DNA of 64,000 bases from Aeromicrobium ginsengisoli (GCF_004134905.2 NZ_SDPQ02000002.1:930001-994000); one strand, 5' to 3'; shown: positions 36,885 to 45,268, numbered from the stretch's first letter. Notes: generated by a model from the sequence alone, not told the origin. Program-made: numbers and translations.

Positions 36885-36914
36885 TAGTTTGTTGACGAAT
36901 AGTTCGCTGACGAA
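36885..36914. promoter_or_regulatory. Two adjacent 15-bp direct repeats, candidate MarR operator
   Basis: TAGTTTGTTGACGAA (36885-36899) and TAGTTCGCTGACGAA (36900-36914) abut exactly and differ at two bases. They span the -35 and spacer of the exporter promoter, in the gap between the divergent MarR and MFS genes. Confidence 0.65.
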
Positions 36915-36920
36915 TTACCT
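36892..36920 (+). promoter_or_regulatory. Promoter of the MFS gene, probably leaderless
   Basis: TTGACG (36892-36897) and TTACCT (36915-36920) are 17 nt apart. The ATG at 36928 lies 7 nt after the -10, with no ribosome site between. Confidence 0.45.
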
Positions 36921-36927
36921 TGTACGC

Positions 36928-38166
36928 ATGAACGCTCGACTCGCCCTCAGCAGCGGTCCGCTCGCGCATGCGGACTATCGCTACCTGGTCTCCGGTGCCA
37001 CCGTCAGTGCGCTGGGCAACGCCATCACACCGGTGGCTCTGGCGTTCGCGGTGCTCGACCTCGGAGGATCGGCAACGGACCTCGGCCTCGTGGTCTCGGC
37101 ATTCGCGGCTGCGGAGGTGCTGACCGTCCTCGCCGGGGGCGTCCTCGGCGATCGGCTGCCGCGCCAGCTCATGCTGCAAGGGTCGGCGGCCGCCGCGGCG
37201 GTGTTCCAGGCGTTGATCGCGGTCGCGCTCATCGCCGGCTGGGCAACGATCCCGTTGCTCGCCGTCGGGGGCGTCCTCAACGGCTGCCTGGGTGCCCTCA
37301 GCGGCCCTTCGTCCTCGGCGCTGACCCGGCAGACCGTACCGGCCGATGAGCTGGCCAAGGCTGTCGCCATACGTCGTCTGGCGCAGAACGGCTCCATGGT
37401 GATCGGCTTCTCCGGCGCCGGTTCGCTCGTCGCCGCGTTCGGGTCGGGATGGGCGATCGCGGTCGACGCGGCAACGTTCGCTGTCGCCGCACTGTGCTTC
37501 GGGCTGATCCGCGTGCCACGAGCGGTCCATCTGGACAAGGCGCCGTCCCTCATCGGTGACCTGCGGGCAGGCGCTGCCGAGGTGTTCCGCCACACGTGGC
37601 TCTGGCTGTTGATCGGTCAGGCGCTGCTCTACCACCTGTTCTACGGGGGAGTGCAGGGCGTGCTCGGCCCGATCGTGGTCGGCGACTCGCTGGGTCGCTC
37701 GGCGTGGGGCTGGGCACTCGGGGCGCTGATGCTGGGATTCATCATCGGCGGCCTCCTGACGCTGCGGTGGCGACCCCGACGGGGGCTGTTCGTCGGCACC
37801 GCGCTGCTGGCCCTGACCGCGGCGTTCCCTCTGGCGATGGCGCTGTCCGACCACCTGCCGTTGCTGCTGCTCGGCGCCTTCCTGCACGGCTTCGGGCTCG
37901 AGATCTTCAGCGTCAACTGGGACCTGTCGATCCAGCAGAACATTCCCGAGGACAAGCTCGCCCGGATCTATTCGTTCGACATCGTCGGGTCGTACGTCGC
38001 TCGCCCGCTCGGCCTCGTCGTCACCGGACCGATCGCCACGGTGGTGGGCTTCGACCGTTGGCTCCTGGTCGTCGCCGCTGTCATGGGCGGCTCGGCTCTG
38101 CTGTCCCTGATGTCCCCGGCCGTACGCCGCCTGGAACGACGCTCCGAGGTCGCGGCGATGGTCTGA
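36928..38166 (+). CDS. MFS transporter (probable drug exporter)
   Basis: 412 aa, about 12 hydrophobic segments. An MFS motif A-like loop is seen between helices 2 and 3 ('GGVLGDRLPRQLMLQG', about 75-90), and 'NGCLGALSGPSSSALTRQTVPADELAKAVAI' follows, as in MFS_3/enterobactin-exporter-like proteins. The upstream in-frame TTG at 36889 is rejected because it lies in the operator and promoter. It is controlled by the divergent MarR gene, by inference. It converges on the aminotransferase gene with a 3-nt gap. Substrate unknown. Confidence 0.9.
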   Translation: MNARLALSSGPLAHADYRYLVSGATVSALGNAITPVALAFAVLDLGGSATDLGLVVSAFAAAEVLTVLAGGVLGDRLPRQLMLQGSAAAAAVFQALIAVALIAGWATIPLLAVGGVLNGCLGALSGPSSSALTRQTVPADELAKAVAIRRLAQNGSMVIGFSGAGSLVAAFGSGWAIAVDAATFAVAALCFGLIRVPRAVHLDKAPSLIGDLRAGAAEVFRHTWLWLLIGQALLYHLFYGGVQGVLGPIVVGDSLGRSAWGWALGALMLGFIIGGLLTLRWRPRRGLFVGTALLALTAAFPLAMALSDHLPLLLLGAFLHGFGLEIFSVNWDLSIQQNIPEDKLARIYSFDIVGSYVARPLGLVVTGPIATVVGFDRWLLVVAAVMGGSALLSLMSPAVRRLERRSEVAAMV

Positions 38167-38169
38167 CTC

Positions 38170-39489
38170 TCAGGCGACGACGGCGTCGCCGATCGCCAGT
38201 GCCTCGTCGATGATCGCCAGGCCGCGGCGGGCCTCGTCGTCGCTGATGATGCACGGCGGTACGACGTGGATGCGGTTGAAGTTGGCGAACGGCAGCATGC
38301 CGGCCTTCTTGCACGCGGCGATGATGTCGTTCATCGCCGGACTGCTGCCGCCGTAAGGCGCGAGCGGCTCACGAGTCTCCGGGTCGGCAACGAGCTCGAT
38401 GGCCCAGAACGCGCCGAGGCCGCGCACCTCGCCGACGCAGGCGTGCCGGTCGGCGATCTCGGCGAGGCCTGGTCCGAAGACGTCGGTGCCCAGGCGCGCC
38501 GCGTTCTCGACGATGCCCTCTTCGGCCATCGTGGTGATCGTGGCGACGGCGGCGGCCGCGGCCAGGGGGTGGCCGGAGTAGGTCAGCCCGCCCGGGTAGG
38601 CGCGGTGCGCGAACGTCTCGACGATCGCCTCGCTGATGATGACGCCGCCGAGCGGCACGTAGCCGGAGTTGACCCCCTTGGCGAACGTGATGAGGTCCGG
38701 CACGACGTCGAAGTGGTCGATCGCGAACCAGGCGCCCGTACGTCCGAAACCGCTCATGACCTCGTCGGCGATCAGCATGATGCCGTGCTCGTCGCAGAGC
38801 TGACGCACGCCGGCGAGGTAGCCCGGCGGCGGCACCATGATGCCGGCGGTGCCCGGGATCGTCTCGAGGATGATGGCGGCGATCGTCGCGGGTCCCTCGT
38901 TGCGGATCACGTGGTCGAGGTGCTGCAAGGCGCGCTCGCACTCCTCGGCCTCGGTCGTCGCGTGGAACTCCGAGCGGTAGAGGAACGGCCCGAAGAAGTG
39001 CACCGTGCCGGTCGACGCGGTGTCGCTGGCCCAGCGGCGCGGATCACCCGTCACGTTGATCGCGGTCTGCGTGCCACCGTGGTACGACCGGTAGGTCGAC
39101 AGGACCTTGTGCCGGCCGGTGTGCAGGCGGGCCATGCGGATCGCGTGCTCGTTGGCGTCGGCGCCGCCGTTGGTGAAGAACACCCGCTCCATGCCGTCCG
39201 GAGCGCGCTCGGCGATGAGCCGGGCGGCCTCCGAGCGAGCTGCGTTGGCGAGCGGCGGGCCGATCGTGCACAGCGTGGCGGCCTGCTCCTGGATCGCCGC
39301 GACGACCTTGGGGTGCTGGTGCCCGATGTTGGTGAACACGAGCTGGCTCGAGAAGTCGAGGTAGCGCGTGCCGTCCTCGTCCCACACCTCGCTGCCGGAT
39401 GCGCCGGCGATGACCATGGGGGAGAGCTCGGCCTGCGCGGACCAGGAGTGGAACACGTGGGCGCGGTCGAGGTCGTACGTCCTGCTCAT
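38170..39489 (-). CDS. Class III PLP aminotransferase (omega-amino acid:pyruvate type)
   Basis: 439 aa, fold-type I. Features are 'FFTNGGADANEHAIRMARLHTGRHKV' (about 104-130), 'LIADEVMSGFGRTGAW' with PLP-binding Asp242, and Schiff-base Lys271 (ITFAKGVNSGYVPLGG). By context it would deaminate beta-alanine or beta-aminoisobutyrate, the end products of reductive pyrimidine degradation, to the semialdehydes used by the adjacent dehydrogenase. ATG 39489 is preferred over the 8-codon-longer start at 39513 because GGAGG lies 7 nt upstream. That GGAGG and the ATG are both buried in a 15-bp hairpin. It lies 111 nt downstream of mmsA in the same direction. Confidence 0.93.
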   Translation of the reverse strand: MSRTYDLDRAHVFHSWSAQAELSPMVIAGASGSEVWDEDGTRYLDFSSQLVFTNIGHQHPKVVAAIQEQAATLCTIGPPLANAARSEAARLIAERAPDGMERVFFTNGGADANEHAIRMARLHTGRHKVLSTYRSYHGGTQTAINVTGDPRRWASDTASTGTVHFFGPFLYRSEFHATTEAEECERALQHLDHVIRNEGPATIAAIILETIPGTAGIMVPPPGYLAGVRQLCDEHGIMLIADEVMSGFGRTGAWFAIDHFDVVPDLITFAKGVNSGYVPLGGVIISEAIVETFAHRAYPGGLTYSGHPLAAAAAVATITTMAEEGIVENAARLGTDVFGPGLAEIADRHACVGEVRGLGAFWAIELVADPETREPLAPYGGSSPAMNDIIAACKKAGMLPFANFNRIHVVPPCIISDDEARRGLAIIDEALAIGDAVVA

Positions 39490-39572
39490 GCCGCTACCTC
39501 CATCAAGAAACAACGGTACGGAGGCAGCGGCATGGACCCTGCCTCATGATTCGCTCGCTGGCGCTCGCTCAT
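39486..39572 (-). CDS. Possible 28-codon leader ORF overlapping the aminotransferase start
   Basis: The ORF starts at the ATG in the 23-bp repeat (39572), with GGAG 6 nt upstream. It encodes [13 protein letters not shown]... and stops at a TGA that overlaps the aminotransferase ATG (ATGA). Its last third runs through the hairpin that hides the aminotransferase ribosome site. A translating ribosome would melt that hairpin. Whether it is translated is unknown; it may be only a repeat-derived frame. Confidence 0.4.
   Translation of the reverse strand: MSERQRANHEAGSMPLPPYRCFLMEVAA
39487..39534 (-). promoter_or_regulatory. mRNA hairpin sequestering the aminotransferase SD and start codon
   Basis: In the minus-strand RNA, CATGCCGCTGCCTCC (39534 to 39520) pairs with GGAGGTAGCGGCATG (39501 to 39487): 15 continuous pairs with one G-U, and an 18-nt loop. 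The 3' arm contains both the GGAGG ribosome site and the ATG of the aminotransferase, so the folded form should block initiation. Confidence 0.7.
39550..39572 (-). repeat. 23-bp dispersed repeat, copy 2
   Basis: Identical over 23 bases to 6155-6177, in the opposite orientation. Read on the minus strand it begins with ATG and encodes MSERQRAN, here between mmsA and the aminotransferase gene. Confidence 0.75.
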
Positions 39573-39600
39573 GCGGTCTCCATCAACTCGGTCGGGAGGG

Positions 39601-41109
39601 TCAATCGTGCGTGGGGAAGGCGAGCTCGAGGCCGCCGGTCGGTGAGACCGCCGGATCGGCCCAGCGGCTCGTGATCACCTTGCCACGCGTGAAGAAGTGG
39701 ATGCCCTCGACGCCGTGCGCGTGCGTGTCGCCGAACAGCGAGTTCTTCCAGCCGCCGAACGAGTAGTAGGCCATCGGGACGGGGATCGGCACGTTGACGC
39801 CGATCATGCCGACCTCGACGTCGACCTCGAACTTGCGGGCGGCGCCGCCGTTGTTGGTGAAGATCGCGACGCCGTTGCCGTACGGGTTGGCGTTGATCAG
39901 CTCGACCGCCTCGTCGTACGTCTCGGCGCGGACGACGCTGAGCACGGGGCCGAAGATCTCCTCGGTGTAGATGCTCATGTCGGGCGTGACGTGGTCGAAC
40001 AGGGTCGGGCCGAGCCAGAAGCCGTTGTCCTCGCCGTCGACGGGCGACTCGCGACCGTCGATCACGAGCTTGGCGCCGGCGGCGTCGCCGGCCTCGACGA
40101 ACGAGGCGACGCGGTCGCGATGCGCCAGCGTGACGAGCGGGCCCATGTCGGTGCCACGCGTGCCGTCGCCGATGCGCAGGGTCTTGGTGCGCGACGCGAT
40201 CCGGTCGACCAGGTCGTCGGCGATCGGGCCGACGGCGACGACGACGCTGATCGCCATGCAGCGCTCGCCGGCGGAGCCGTATCCGGCGTTGACCGCGGCG
40301 TCGGCCGCGAGGTCGAGGTCGGCGTCGGGCAGCACCAGCATGTGGTTCTTGGCGCCGCCGAGGGCCTGCACGCGCTTGCCGGCCTGGCTGGCGCGCTCGA
40401 AGACGTAGCGGGCGATCGGGGTCGAGCCGACGAAGCTGATCGACTTGACGTCAGGGGAGTCCAGGAGCGCGTCGACGGCGACCTTGTCGCCCTGGAGGAC
40501 GTTGAACACGCCGTCGGGCAGCCCGGCCTCCTTCCACAGCTCAGCGGTCCACAGCACCGCCGACGGGTCCTTCTCGCTGGGCTTGACGACAACGGTGTTG
40601 CCCGCGCCGATCGCGATCGGGTAGAACCACATCGGCACCATGGCCGGGAAGTTGAACGGGCTGATGATGCCGACGACACCGAGCGGCTGGCGCTTGGAGT
40701 GCAGGTCGACGCCGGTCGAGACGCCCTCGGAGTGCGAGCCCTTGAGCAGGTGCGGCATGCCGCACGCGAACTCGACGACCTCGAGCCCACGGGAGACCTC
40801 GCCAAGCGCGTCCGAGAGCACCTTGCCGTGCTCGGACGTGATGATCGCGGCGAGCTCTTCCTTGCGCTCGTTGAGCAGCTCGCGGAAGCGGAACAGCACC
40901 TTGGTGCGGGTCGTCAGCGACGCTGCGGCCCAGCCAGGCGCGGCAGCCTTGGCCGCGGCGATGACGCGCGCGGCGTCGGCCTCGTCGGCGAAGGCGACCT
41001 GTGCGGTGACCTCGCCGGTGGCCGGGTTGGTCACGTCGCCGAAGCGTCCGGAGCCGCCGATGTGGATGCTGTTGTCGAGCCAGTGCCCGATCGTGGTCTT
41101 CTCGGTCAT
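39601..41109 (-). CDS. mmsA: CoA-acylating (methyl)malonate-semialdehyde dehydrogenase
   Basis: 502 aa aldehyde dehydrogenase of the MMSDH subfamily. It oxidises malonate or methylmalonate semialdehyde to acetyl- or propionyl-CoA with NAD+ and CoA. The subfamily motif 'LGGAKNHMLVLPDADLD' has Asn255 where ordinary ALDHs have the general-base Glu, and the catalytic Cys284 is in GERCMA. The end 'GVEGIHFFTRGKVITSRW' is diagnostic of MmsA. A GGAGG site precedes the ATG. It is divergent from pucR. With the aminotransferase it forms the lower part of uracil/thymine (or beta-alanine, valine, inositol) catabolism. Confidence 0.94.
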   Translation of the reverse strand: MTEKTTIGHWLDNSIHIGGSGRFGDVTNPATGEVTAQVAFADEADAARVIAAAKAAAPGWAAASLTTRTKVLFRFRELLNERKEELAAIITSEHGKVLSDALGEVSRGLEVVEFACGMPHLLKGSHSEGVSTGVDLHSKRQPLGVVGIISPFNFPAMVPMWFYPIAIGAGNTVVVKPSEKDPSAVLWTAELWKEAGLPDGVFNVLQGDKVAVDALLDSPDVKSISFVGSTPIARYVFERASQAGKRVQALGGAKNHMLVLPDADLDLAADAAVNAGYGSAGERCMAISVVVAVGPIADDLVDRIASRTKTLRIGDGTRGTDMGPLVTLAHRDRVASFVEAGDAAGAKLVIDGRESPVDGEDNGFWLGPTLFDHVTPDMSIYTEEIFGPVLSVVRAETYDEAVELINANPYGNGVAIFTNNGGAARKFEVDVEVGMIGVNVPIPVPMAYYSFGGWKNSLFGDTHAHGVEGIHFFTRGKVITSRWADPAVSPTGGLELAFPTHD

Positions 41110-41186
41110 GGTCCTGATCCTCCGCCTCGGAGGGGGCGCGGGGCAATGGACGAAGTGTCGCCGAATCTCTCGTACGCCTTACACAA

Positions 41187-41199
41187 TGTCAACTAGACT
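41187..41199. promoter_or_regulatory. Overlapping divergent promoter elements of mmsA and pucR
   Basis: On the minus strand TTGACA (41192-41187) is a good -35 for mmsA, with GAGATT 17 nt downstream as a weak -10. On the plus strand TAGACT (41194-41199) lies 6 nt before the pucR ATG, suggesting a leaderless pucR mRNA. The two promoters overlap head to head, so occupancy of one would affect the other. Confidence 0.4.
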
Positions 41200-41205
41200 C
41201 CGCGG

Positions 41206-42804
41206 ATGATCCCCACGATCCGCTCGATCCTCGCCGGCCCTGCTGTGCAGGCGGGGGAGCCCGAGGTGCTGACCGGCGCCGCCCGCCTCGATCGCCCCGT
41301 GCGCTGGGTGCACGTCAGCGAGGTGCGCGAGGTCGCCGACCTGCTCGAGGGCGATGAGCTGCTGCTGTCCACCGGCCTGGCGATGCGCGGCGCGGCAGGG
41401 GAAGCCGTGGACTACGTCTCGGCGCTGATCGAGGCCGGGGCGGCCGGCCTGATCGTCGAGCTCGGCGAGCACCTGCCCGCCGTGCCGCCAGCCGTGCTCG
41501 ACCTGGCCCGCGACCGCGACTTCCCCCTCGTCGTGCTGCACCGACAGGCACGATTCGTGCTGATCACCGAGGAGGTCCATCGCGGCATCGTCGCGGACCG
41601 CTTCGACTTCGTACGCTTCGCGCAGGATGTGCACGAGACGTTCACGGGGCTGAGCCTCGACGGTGCCGGCGTCGACGAGCTCGTACGCGCTGGTGCCGAG
41701 ATGGCCGGGTCGTCGATGGTGCTCGAGGACCTCAACCGTCGCGTCGTCGCGTTCCACGCGCTTGGCCGGCCGGCCGAGGGACTGCTCGCGGACTGGGAGC
41801 GTCGGTCGCGGCTGTGCCCCCGGCGCGAGGGCACCGGCCTCGCTGGGCTCGAAGGCTGGTTGACGACCGGTGTCGGCACACATGGGCACGAGTGGGGTCG
41901 GTTGGTCGTCCCCAACCCGACCGCCGATCAGCAACGCCTCGGCATGCTCATCGAGCGGGTGGCCCAGGCGGTCGAGCTGTCCCGCATGATCGAGCGCGAC
42001 CAGCAGTCGGTGCAGCTGCAGGCGCAGGGTGGCTTCCTCACCGAGCTGCTGGAGGGTCGTTTGGCCGACGGGCCCACTGCGCTGACCCGCGCACGAGCGC
42101 TCGGCCTGACCCCGGGCACCGCATACGTGGGCGCTGCCGTCCAGGTCGACGTGCCCTCCGGTGAGGCCGCGACGAGGCATCGCGCCCAACGCCGGCTCGG
42201 TGAACGCGTCACGAGGGCGTTGACCGCGTCGCGGCAGTCGGCGATCGCCGGTGTCCTCGGCGACGACCAGATCGTGCTGCTGCTCTCGGTGCCGGCCCGT
42301 ACGTCGGACGATGTGGTCCTGAAGGCGTTCGCCGAGGCCATGCGGGCCGATCCCGGCCACGACCCGGTGACGATCGGTGTCGGCAGCGCCGAGCCGGAGC
42401 TGCTCTCCACCGGTCGCTCGCTGCGGACCGCCCAGCACGCGGCGCGCGTCGCGCACGAGGCGCTCGCCGCCGGCCCGGCGTACTTCCGGCAGTCCGACAT
42501 CCGGCTGCACGGTCTCATCGCTCAGCTGCACGACGACCCACGGGTCCAGGCCTTCGTCGAGGCCGAGCTCGACCCGCTGCTGGCGTACGAGGCGCGGCAC
42601 GGAGGCGGACTGCTCGACCTGTTGCGCCAGTTCCTCGCCGCGGGTGGCAACAAGTCGCGCCTGGCGCGGACCGCTCATCGCAGCCGGCCGGCGCTCTACG
42701 CCAAGCTCGCCCAGATCGAGAACGTGCTCGGCGTACGCCTCGACGATCCCTCGTCGCAGCTGTCCCTCGGCGTCGCGATGCTCGCGCACGACCACGCTCG
42801 CTGA
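41206..42804 (+). CDS. PucR-family transcriptional regulator
   Basis: 532 aa. The N-terminal PucR domain (about 1-125, 'RSILAGPAVQAGEPEVLTGAARLDRPVRWVHVSEVREVADLLEGDELLLSTGLAM') is followed by a GGDEF-like/CdaR central region and the C-terminal PucR helix-turn-helix (about 460-525, 'LLDLLRQFLAAGGNKSRLARTAHRSRPALYAKLAQIENVLGVRLDDP'). PucR proteins activate purine, allantoin and related nitrogen-scavenging genes. It lies between the divergent mmsA and the catabolic/transport operon, so it is the likely local activator, sensing a pathway metabolite. Confidence 0.93.
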   Translation: MIPTIRSILAGPAVQAGEPEVLTGAARLDRPVRWVHVSEVREVADLLEGDELLLSTGLAMRGAAGEAVDYVSALIEAGAAGLIVELGEHLPAVPPAVLDLARDRDFPLVVLHRQARFVLITEEVHRGIVADRFDFVRFAQDVHETFTGLSLDGAGVDELVRAGAEMAGSSMVLEDLNRRVVAFHALGRPAEGLLADWERRSRLCPRREGTGLAGLEGWLTTGVGTHGHEWGRLVVPNPTADQQRLGMLIERVAQAVELSRMIERDQQSVQLQAQGGFLTELLEGRLADGPTALTRARALGLTPGTAYVGAAVQVDVPSGEAATRHRAQRRLGERVTRALTASRQSAIAGVLGDDQIVLLLSVPARTSDDVVLKAFAEAMRADPGHDPVTIGVGSAEPELLSTGRSLRTAQHAARVAHEALAAGPAYFRQSDIRLHGLIAQLHDDPRVQAFVEAELDPLLAYEARHGGGLLDLLRQFLAAGGNKSRLARTAHRSRPALYAKLAQIENVLGVRLDDPSSQLSLGVAMLAHDHAR

Positions 42805-42873
42805 GCCCCGGAGCACGTTCATACGATCGTTACAAAGAATCACCTTCGTGAAACGTTTGTGCCATTGAATGTC

Positions 42874-42902
42874 TGGACGGGCCGCCGCCACGTGCTTAGA
42901 GT
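42874..42902 (+). promoter_or_regulatory. Promoter of the beta-ureidopropionase operon
   Basis: TGGACG (42874-42879) and TAGAGT (42897-42902) are 17 nt apart, giving a leader of about 45 nt. Candidate regulator sites are AAACGTTT (42851-42858) just upstream and the dyad GTGATCTGGACCAC (42922-42935) in the leader. Neither can be assigned to PucR from sequence alone. Confidence 0.5.
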
Positions 42903-42953
42903 GAGCGCCTTACGACGGTCTGTGATCTGGACCACAAGCGAGAGGGAAGCCAA

Positions 42954-43802
42954 GTGACGGTCATCAGAGCCGCGATCACGCAGACGACGTGGACGGGCGA
43001 CAAGGAGTCGATGCTCGACAAGCACGAGCAGTTCGCACGCGACGCCAAGGCCGACGGGGCGCAGGTCATCTGCTTCCAGGAGCTGTTTTACGGGCCCTAC
43101 TTCGGCATCACCGAGGACAAGAAGTACTACCGCTACGCCGAGCCGGCCGACGGTCCCATCGTGCAGCGCTTCGCGGCGCTCGCCAAGGAGCTGTCGATGG
43201 TCATGATCCTGCCGATCTACGAGGAGGACATCACCGGCGTCTACTACAACACCTCGGTGATCGTCGAGGCTGACGGCACGATCCTCGGCAAGTACCGCAA
43301 GCACCATCTCCCGCACCTCGACCGGTTCTGGGAGAAGTTCTACTTCCGTCCCGGCAACCTCGGCTACCCGGTCTTCGACACGTCGGTCGGCAAGATCGGC
43401 ATGTACATCTGTTACGACCGGCACTTCCCCGAGGGCTGGCGCGAGCTCGGTCTCAACGGCGCCCACATGGTCTTCAACCCCAACGCCACCAAGCCGGGCC
43501 TGAGCAACCGCCTGTGGGAGGTCGAGGGCCCGTGCGCGGCCGTCGCCAACGGCTACTTCGTGCTCCAACCCAACCGGGTCGGCCGGGAGGACAACGAGTA
43601 CGGCGAGCTCGCGGTCGACTTCTACGGCACGAGCCAGGTCATCGACCCGCGTGGCAACTTCGTCGGTGAGCGGGGCTCGGGCACCGACGAGGAGATCCTG
43701 GTCCGCGACCTCGAGATGGACATGGTGCAGGAGATGCGCGACGACTGGCAGTTCTATCGCGACCGTCGGCCCGACTCCTACACCTTGATCGCGAAGCCGT
43801 GA
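42954..43802 (+). CDS. Beta-ureidopropionase / N-carbamoyl-beta-alanine amidohydrolase (nitrilase superfamily)
   Basis: 282 aa carbon-nitrogen hydrolase. The catalytic triad is Glu43 (CFQELFYGPYF), Lys116 (KYRKHHLPH) and Cys153 (MYICYDRHFPEGWR). The 'FYFRPGNLGYPVFDT' segment and the Glu/His-rich active-site surroundings match beta-ureidopropionases rather than D-carbamoylases. It hydrolyses N-carbamoyl-beta-alanine (or the beta-aminoisobutyrate analogue) to the beta-amino acid, NH3 and CO2. GTG start with a GAGGGAAG site. First gene of the plus-strand operon, 31 nt before the dihydropyrimidinase. A D-carbamoylase role cannot be excluded. Confidence 0.9.
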   Translation: MTVIRAAITQTTWTGDKESMLDKHEQFARDAKADGAQVICFQELFYGPYFGITEDKKYYRYAEPADGPIVQRFAALAKELSMVMILPIYEEDITGVYYNTSVIVEADGTILGKYRKHHLPHLDRFWEKFYFRPGNLGYPVFDTSVGKIGMYICYDRHFPEGWRELGLNGAHMVFNPNATKPGLSNRLWEVEGPCAAVANGYFVLQPNRVGREDNEYGELAVDFYGTSQVIDPRGNFVGERGSGTDEEILVRDLEMDMVQEMRDDWQFYRDRRPDSYTLIAKP

Positions 43803-43803
43803 T

Positions 43804-43824
43804 GTCGACAGGCTCAACCAGCGG
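43804..43824 (+). repeat. Dispersed repeat (TCGACAGGCTCA family), copy 1
   Basis: GTCGACAGGCTCAACCAGCGG lies between the two hydrolase genes. It shares the 12-bp core TCGACAGGCTCA with 52241-52252 in mnmA. The core belongs to a short repeat widespread in high-GC genomes, recognisable in translation as PEPVEG on the opposite strand. Confidence 0.6.
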
Positions 43825-43833
43825 AGGTACAGC

Positions 43834-45255
43834 GTGACAACCACACTCATCACCGGCGGGACGGTCGTCACCGCGACCGGGCGTTCGGCAGCCGACGTGC
43901 TGGTCGACGGCGAGGTCATCGTCGCCGTGCTCGCGCCCGGATCCACGCTGCTGGGCAGCGACCTCGCGCGCACCGTTGACACCGTGATCGATGCGACCGG
44001 CAAGTACGTCATCCCCGGCGGCATCGACGCGCACACCCACATGGAGCTGCCGTTCGGCGGCACCGCGGCGTCCGACACGTTCGAGACCGGCACCCGCGCC
44101 GCCGCGTGGGGTGGCACGACGATGATCATCGACTTCGCCGTGCAGACGTACGGGCAGCAGGTCATGGACGGGCTCGCGACGTGGCACGACAAGGCGCGCG
44201 GCAACTGTGCGATCGACTACGGCTTCCACCAGATCATCGGCGACGTCAACGCCGACTCGCTCAAGGCGATGGACGGCCTGGTCGACGAGGGCATCACGAG
44301 CTTCAAGCTGTTCATGGCCTATCCCGGGGTGTTCTACTCCGACGACGCGCAGATCCTGCGGGCCATGCAGACGTCGGCCGAGACCGGGCTCATGACGATG
44401 ATGCACGCCGAGAACGGGCCCGCGATCGACGTGCTCGTCGAGCAGCTGTTGGCCCAGGGCAAGACCGATCCCTACTACCACGGCATCGCCCGTGCGTGGC
44501 AGATGGAGGAGGAGGCGACGCACCGCGCGATCATGCTCGCCAACCTCACCGGCGCGCCGCTCTACGTCGTGCACGTCAGCGCCAAGCAGGCCGTCGAACA
44601 GCTCGCCGCGGCCCGCGACAACGGGCAGAACGTGTTCGGTGAGACGTGCCCGCAGTACCTCTACCTGTCGCTCGAGGAGCAGCTCGGCGCGCCGGGCTTC
44701 GAGGGCGCCAAGTGGGTGTGCTCGACACCGCTGCGGTCCCGTGCGGAGGGCCATCAGGACCACATGTGGCAGAGCCTGCGGACCAACGACATCCAGATGG
44801 TGTCGACCGACCACTGCCCGTTCTGCATGAAGGACCAGAAGGAGCTCGGCCTCGGCGACTTCTCCAAGATCCCCAACGGCATCGGCTCGGTCGAGCACCG
44901 CATGGACCTCATGTACCAAGGCGTCGTCACCGGCCAGATCACGCTCGAGCGGTGGGTCGAGATCACCTCGACGACACCGGCGCGGATGTTCGGCCTCTAC
45001 GGCAAGAAGGGCGTCATCGCGCCCGGTGCCGACGCCGACATCGTGATCTACGACCCCAACGGCCACACGTCGATCGGCTACGACAAGACACACCACATGA
45101 ACATGGACCACTCCGCGTGGGAGGGCTTCGAGATCGACGGGCACGTCGACACGGTCATGTCGCGCGGCACGGTCGTCGTGGACGACAACGCGTACGTCGG
45201 CACCAAGGGCCATGGCCAGTTCGTCAAGCGCGACCTGTCCCAGTACCTCATCTAG
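43834..45255 (+). CDS. Dihydropyrimidinase / D-hydantoinase
   Basis: 473 aa cyclic amidohydrolase. It opens 5,6-dihydropyrimidine (or hydantoin) rings to N-carbamoyl-beta-amino acids. All binuclear-metal ligands are visible: His67 and His69 (GGIDAHTHME), carboxylated Lys158 (SFKLFMAY), His191 (MMHAENG), His247 (VVHVSA) and Asp326 (STDHCPF). Length and the 'NGIGSVEHRM' substrate loop fit the family. GTG start with GGAGG 7 nt upstream. The neighbouring beta-ureidopropionase takes its product. Preference for dihydrouracil over hydantoin is inferred from the neighbouring beta-amino acid aminotransferase and MmsA. Confidence 0.93.
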   Translation: MTTTLITGGTVVTATGRSAADVLVDGEVIVAVLAPGSTLLGSDLARTVDTVIDATGKYVIPGGIDAHTHMELPFGGTAASDTFETGTRAAAWGGTTMIIDFAVQTYGQQVMDGLATWHDKARGNCAIDYGFHQIIGDVNADSLKAMDGLVDEGITSFKLFMAYPGVFYSDDAQILRAMQTSAETGLMTMMHAENGPAIDVLVEQLLAQGKTDPYYHGIARAWQMEEEATHRAIMLANLTGAPLYVVHVSAKQAVEQLAAARDNGQNVFGETCPQYLYLSLEEQLGAPGFEGAKWVCSTPLRSRAEGHQDHMWQSLRTNDIQMVSTDHCPFCMKDQKELGLGDFSKIPNGIGSVEHRMDLMYQGVVTGQITLERWVEITSTTPARMFGLYGKKGVIAPGADADIVIYDPNGHTSIGYDKTHHMNMDHSAWEGFEIDGHVDTVMSRGTVVVDDNAYVGTKGHGQFVKRDLSQYLI

Positions 45256-45268
45256 CAGAAGGCTGACC

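Noticed and set aside
36889-36927. TTG start for the MFS gene
   Set aside because: The codons would fall in the promoter and the tandem operator. The ATG at 36928 begins the hydrophobic transporter sequence.
43834-45255. Allantoinase as an alternative for the cyclic amidohydrolase, because a PucR regulator is adjacent
   Set aside because: Length, the NGIGSVEHRM loop and the pairing with a beta-ureidopropionase-type nitrilase favour dihydropyrimidinase. No allantoicase or ureidoglycolate gene is present.
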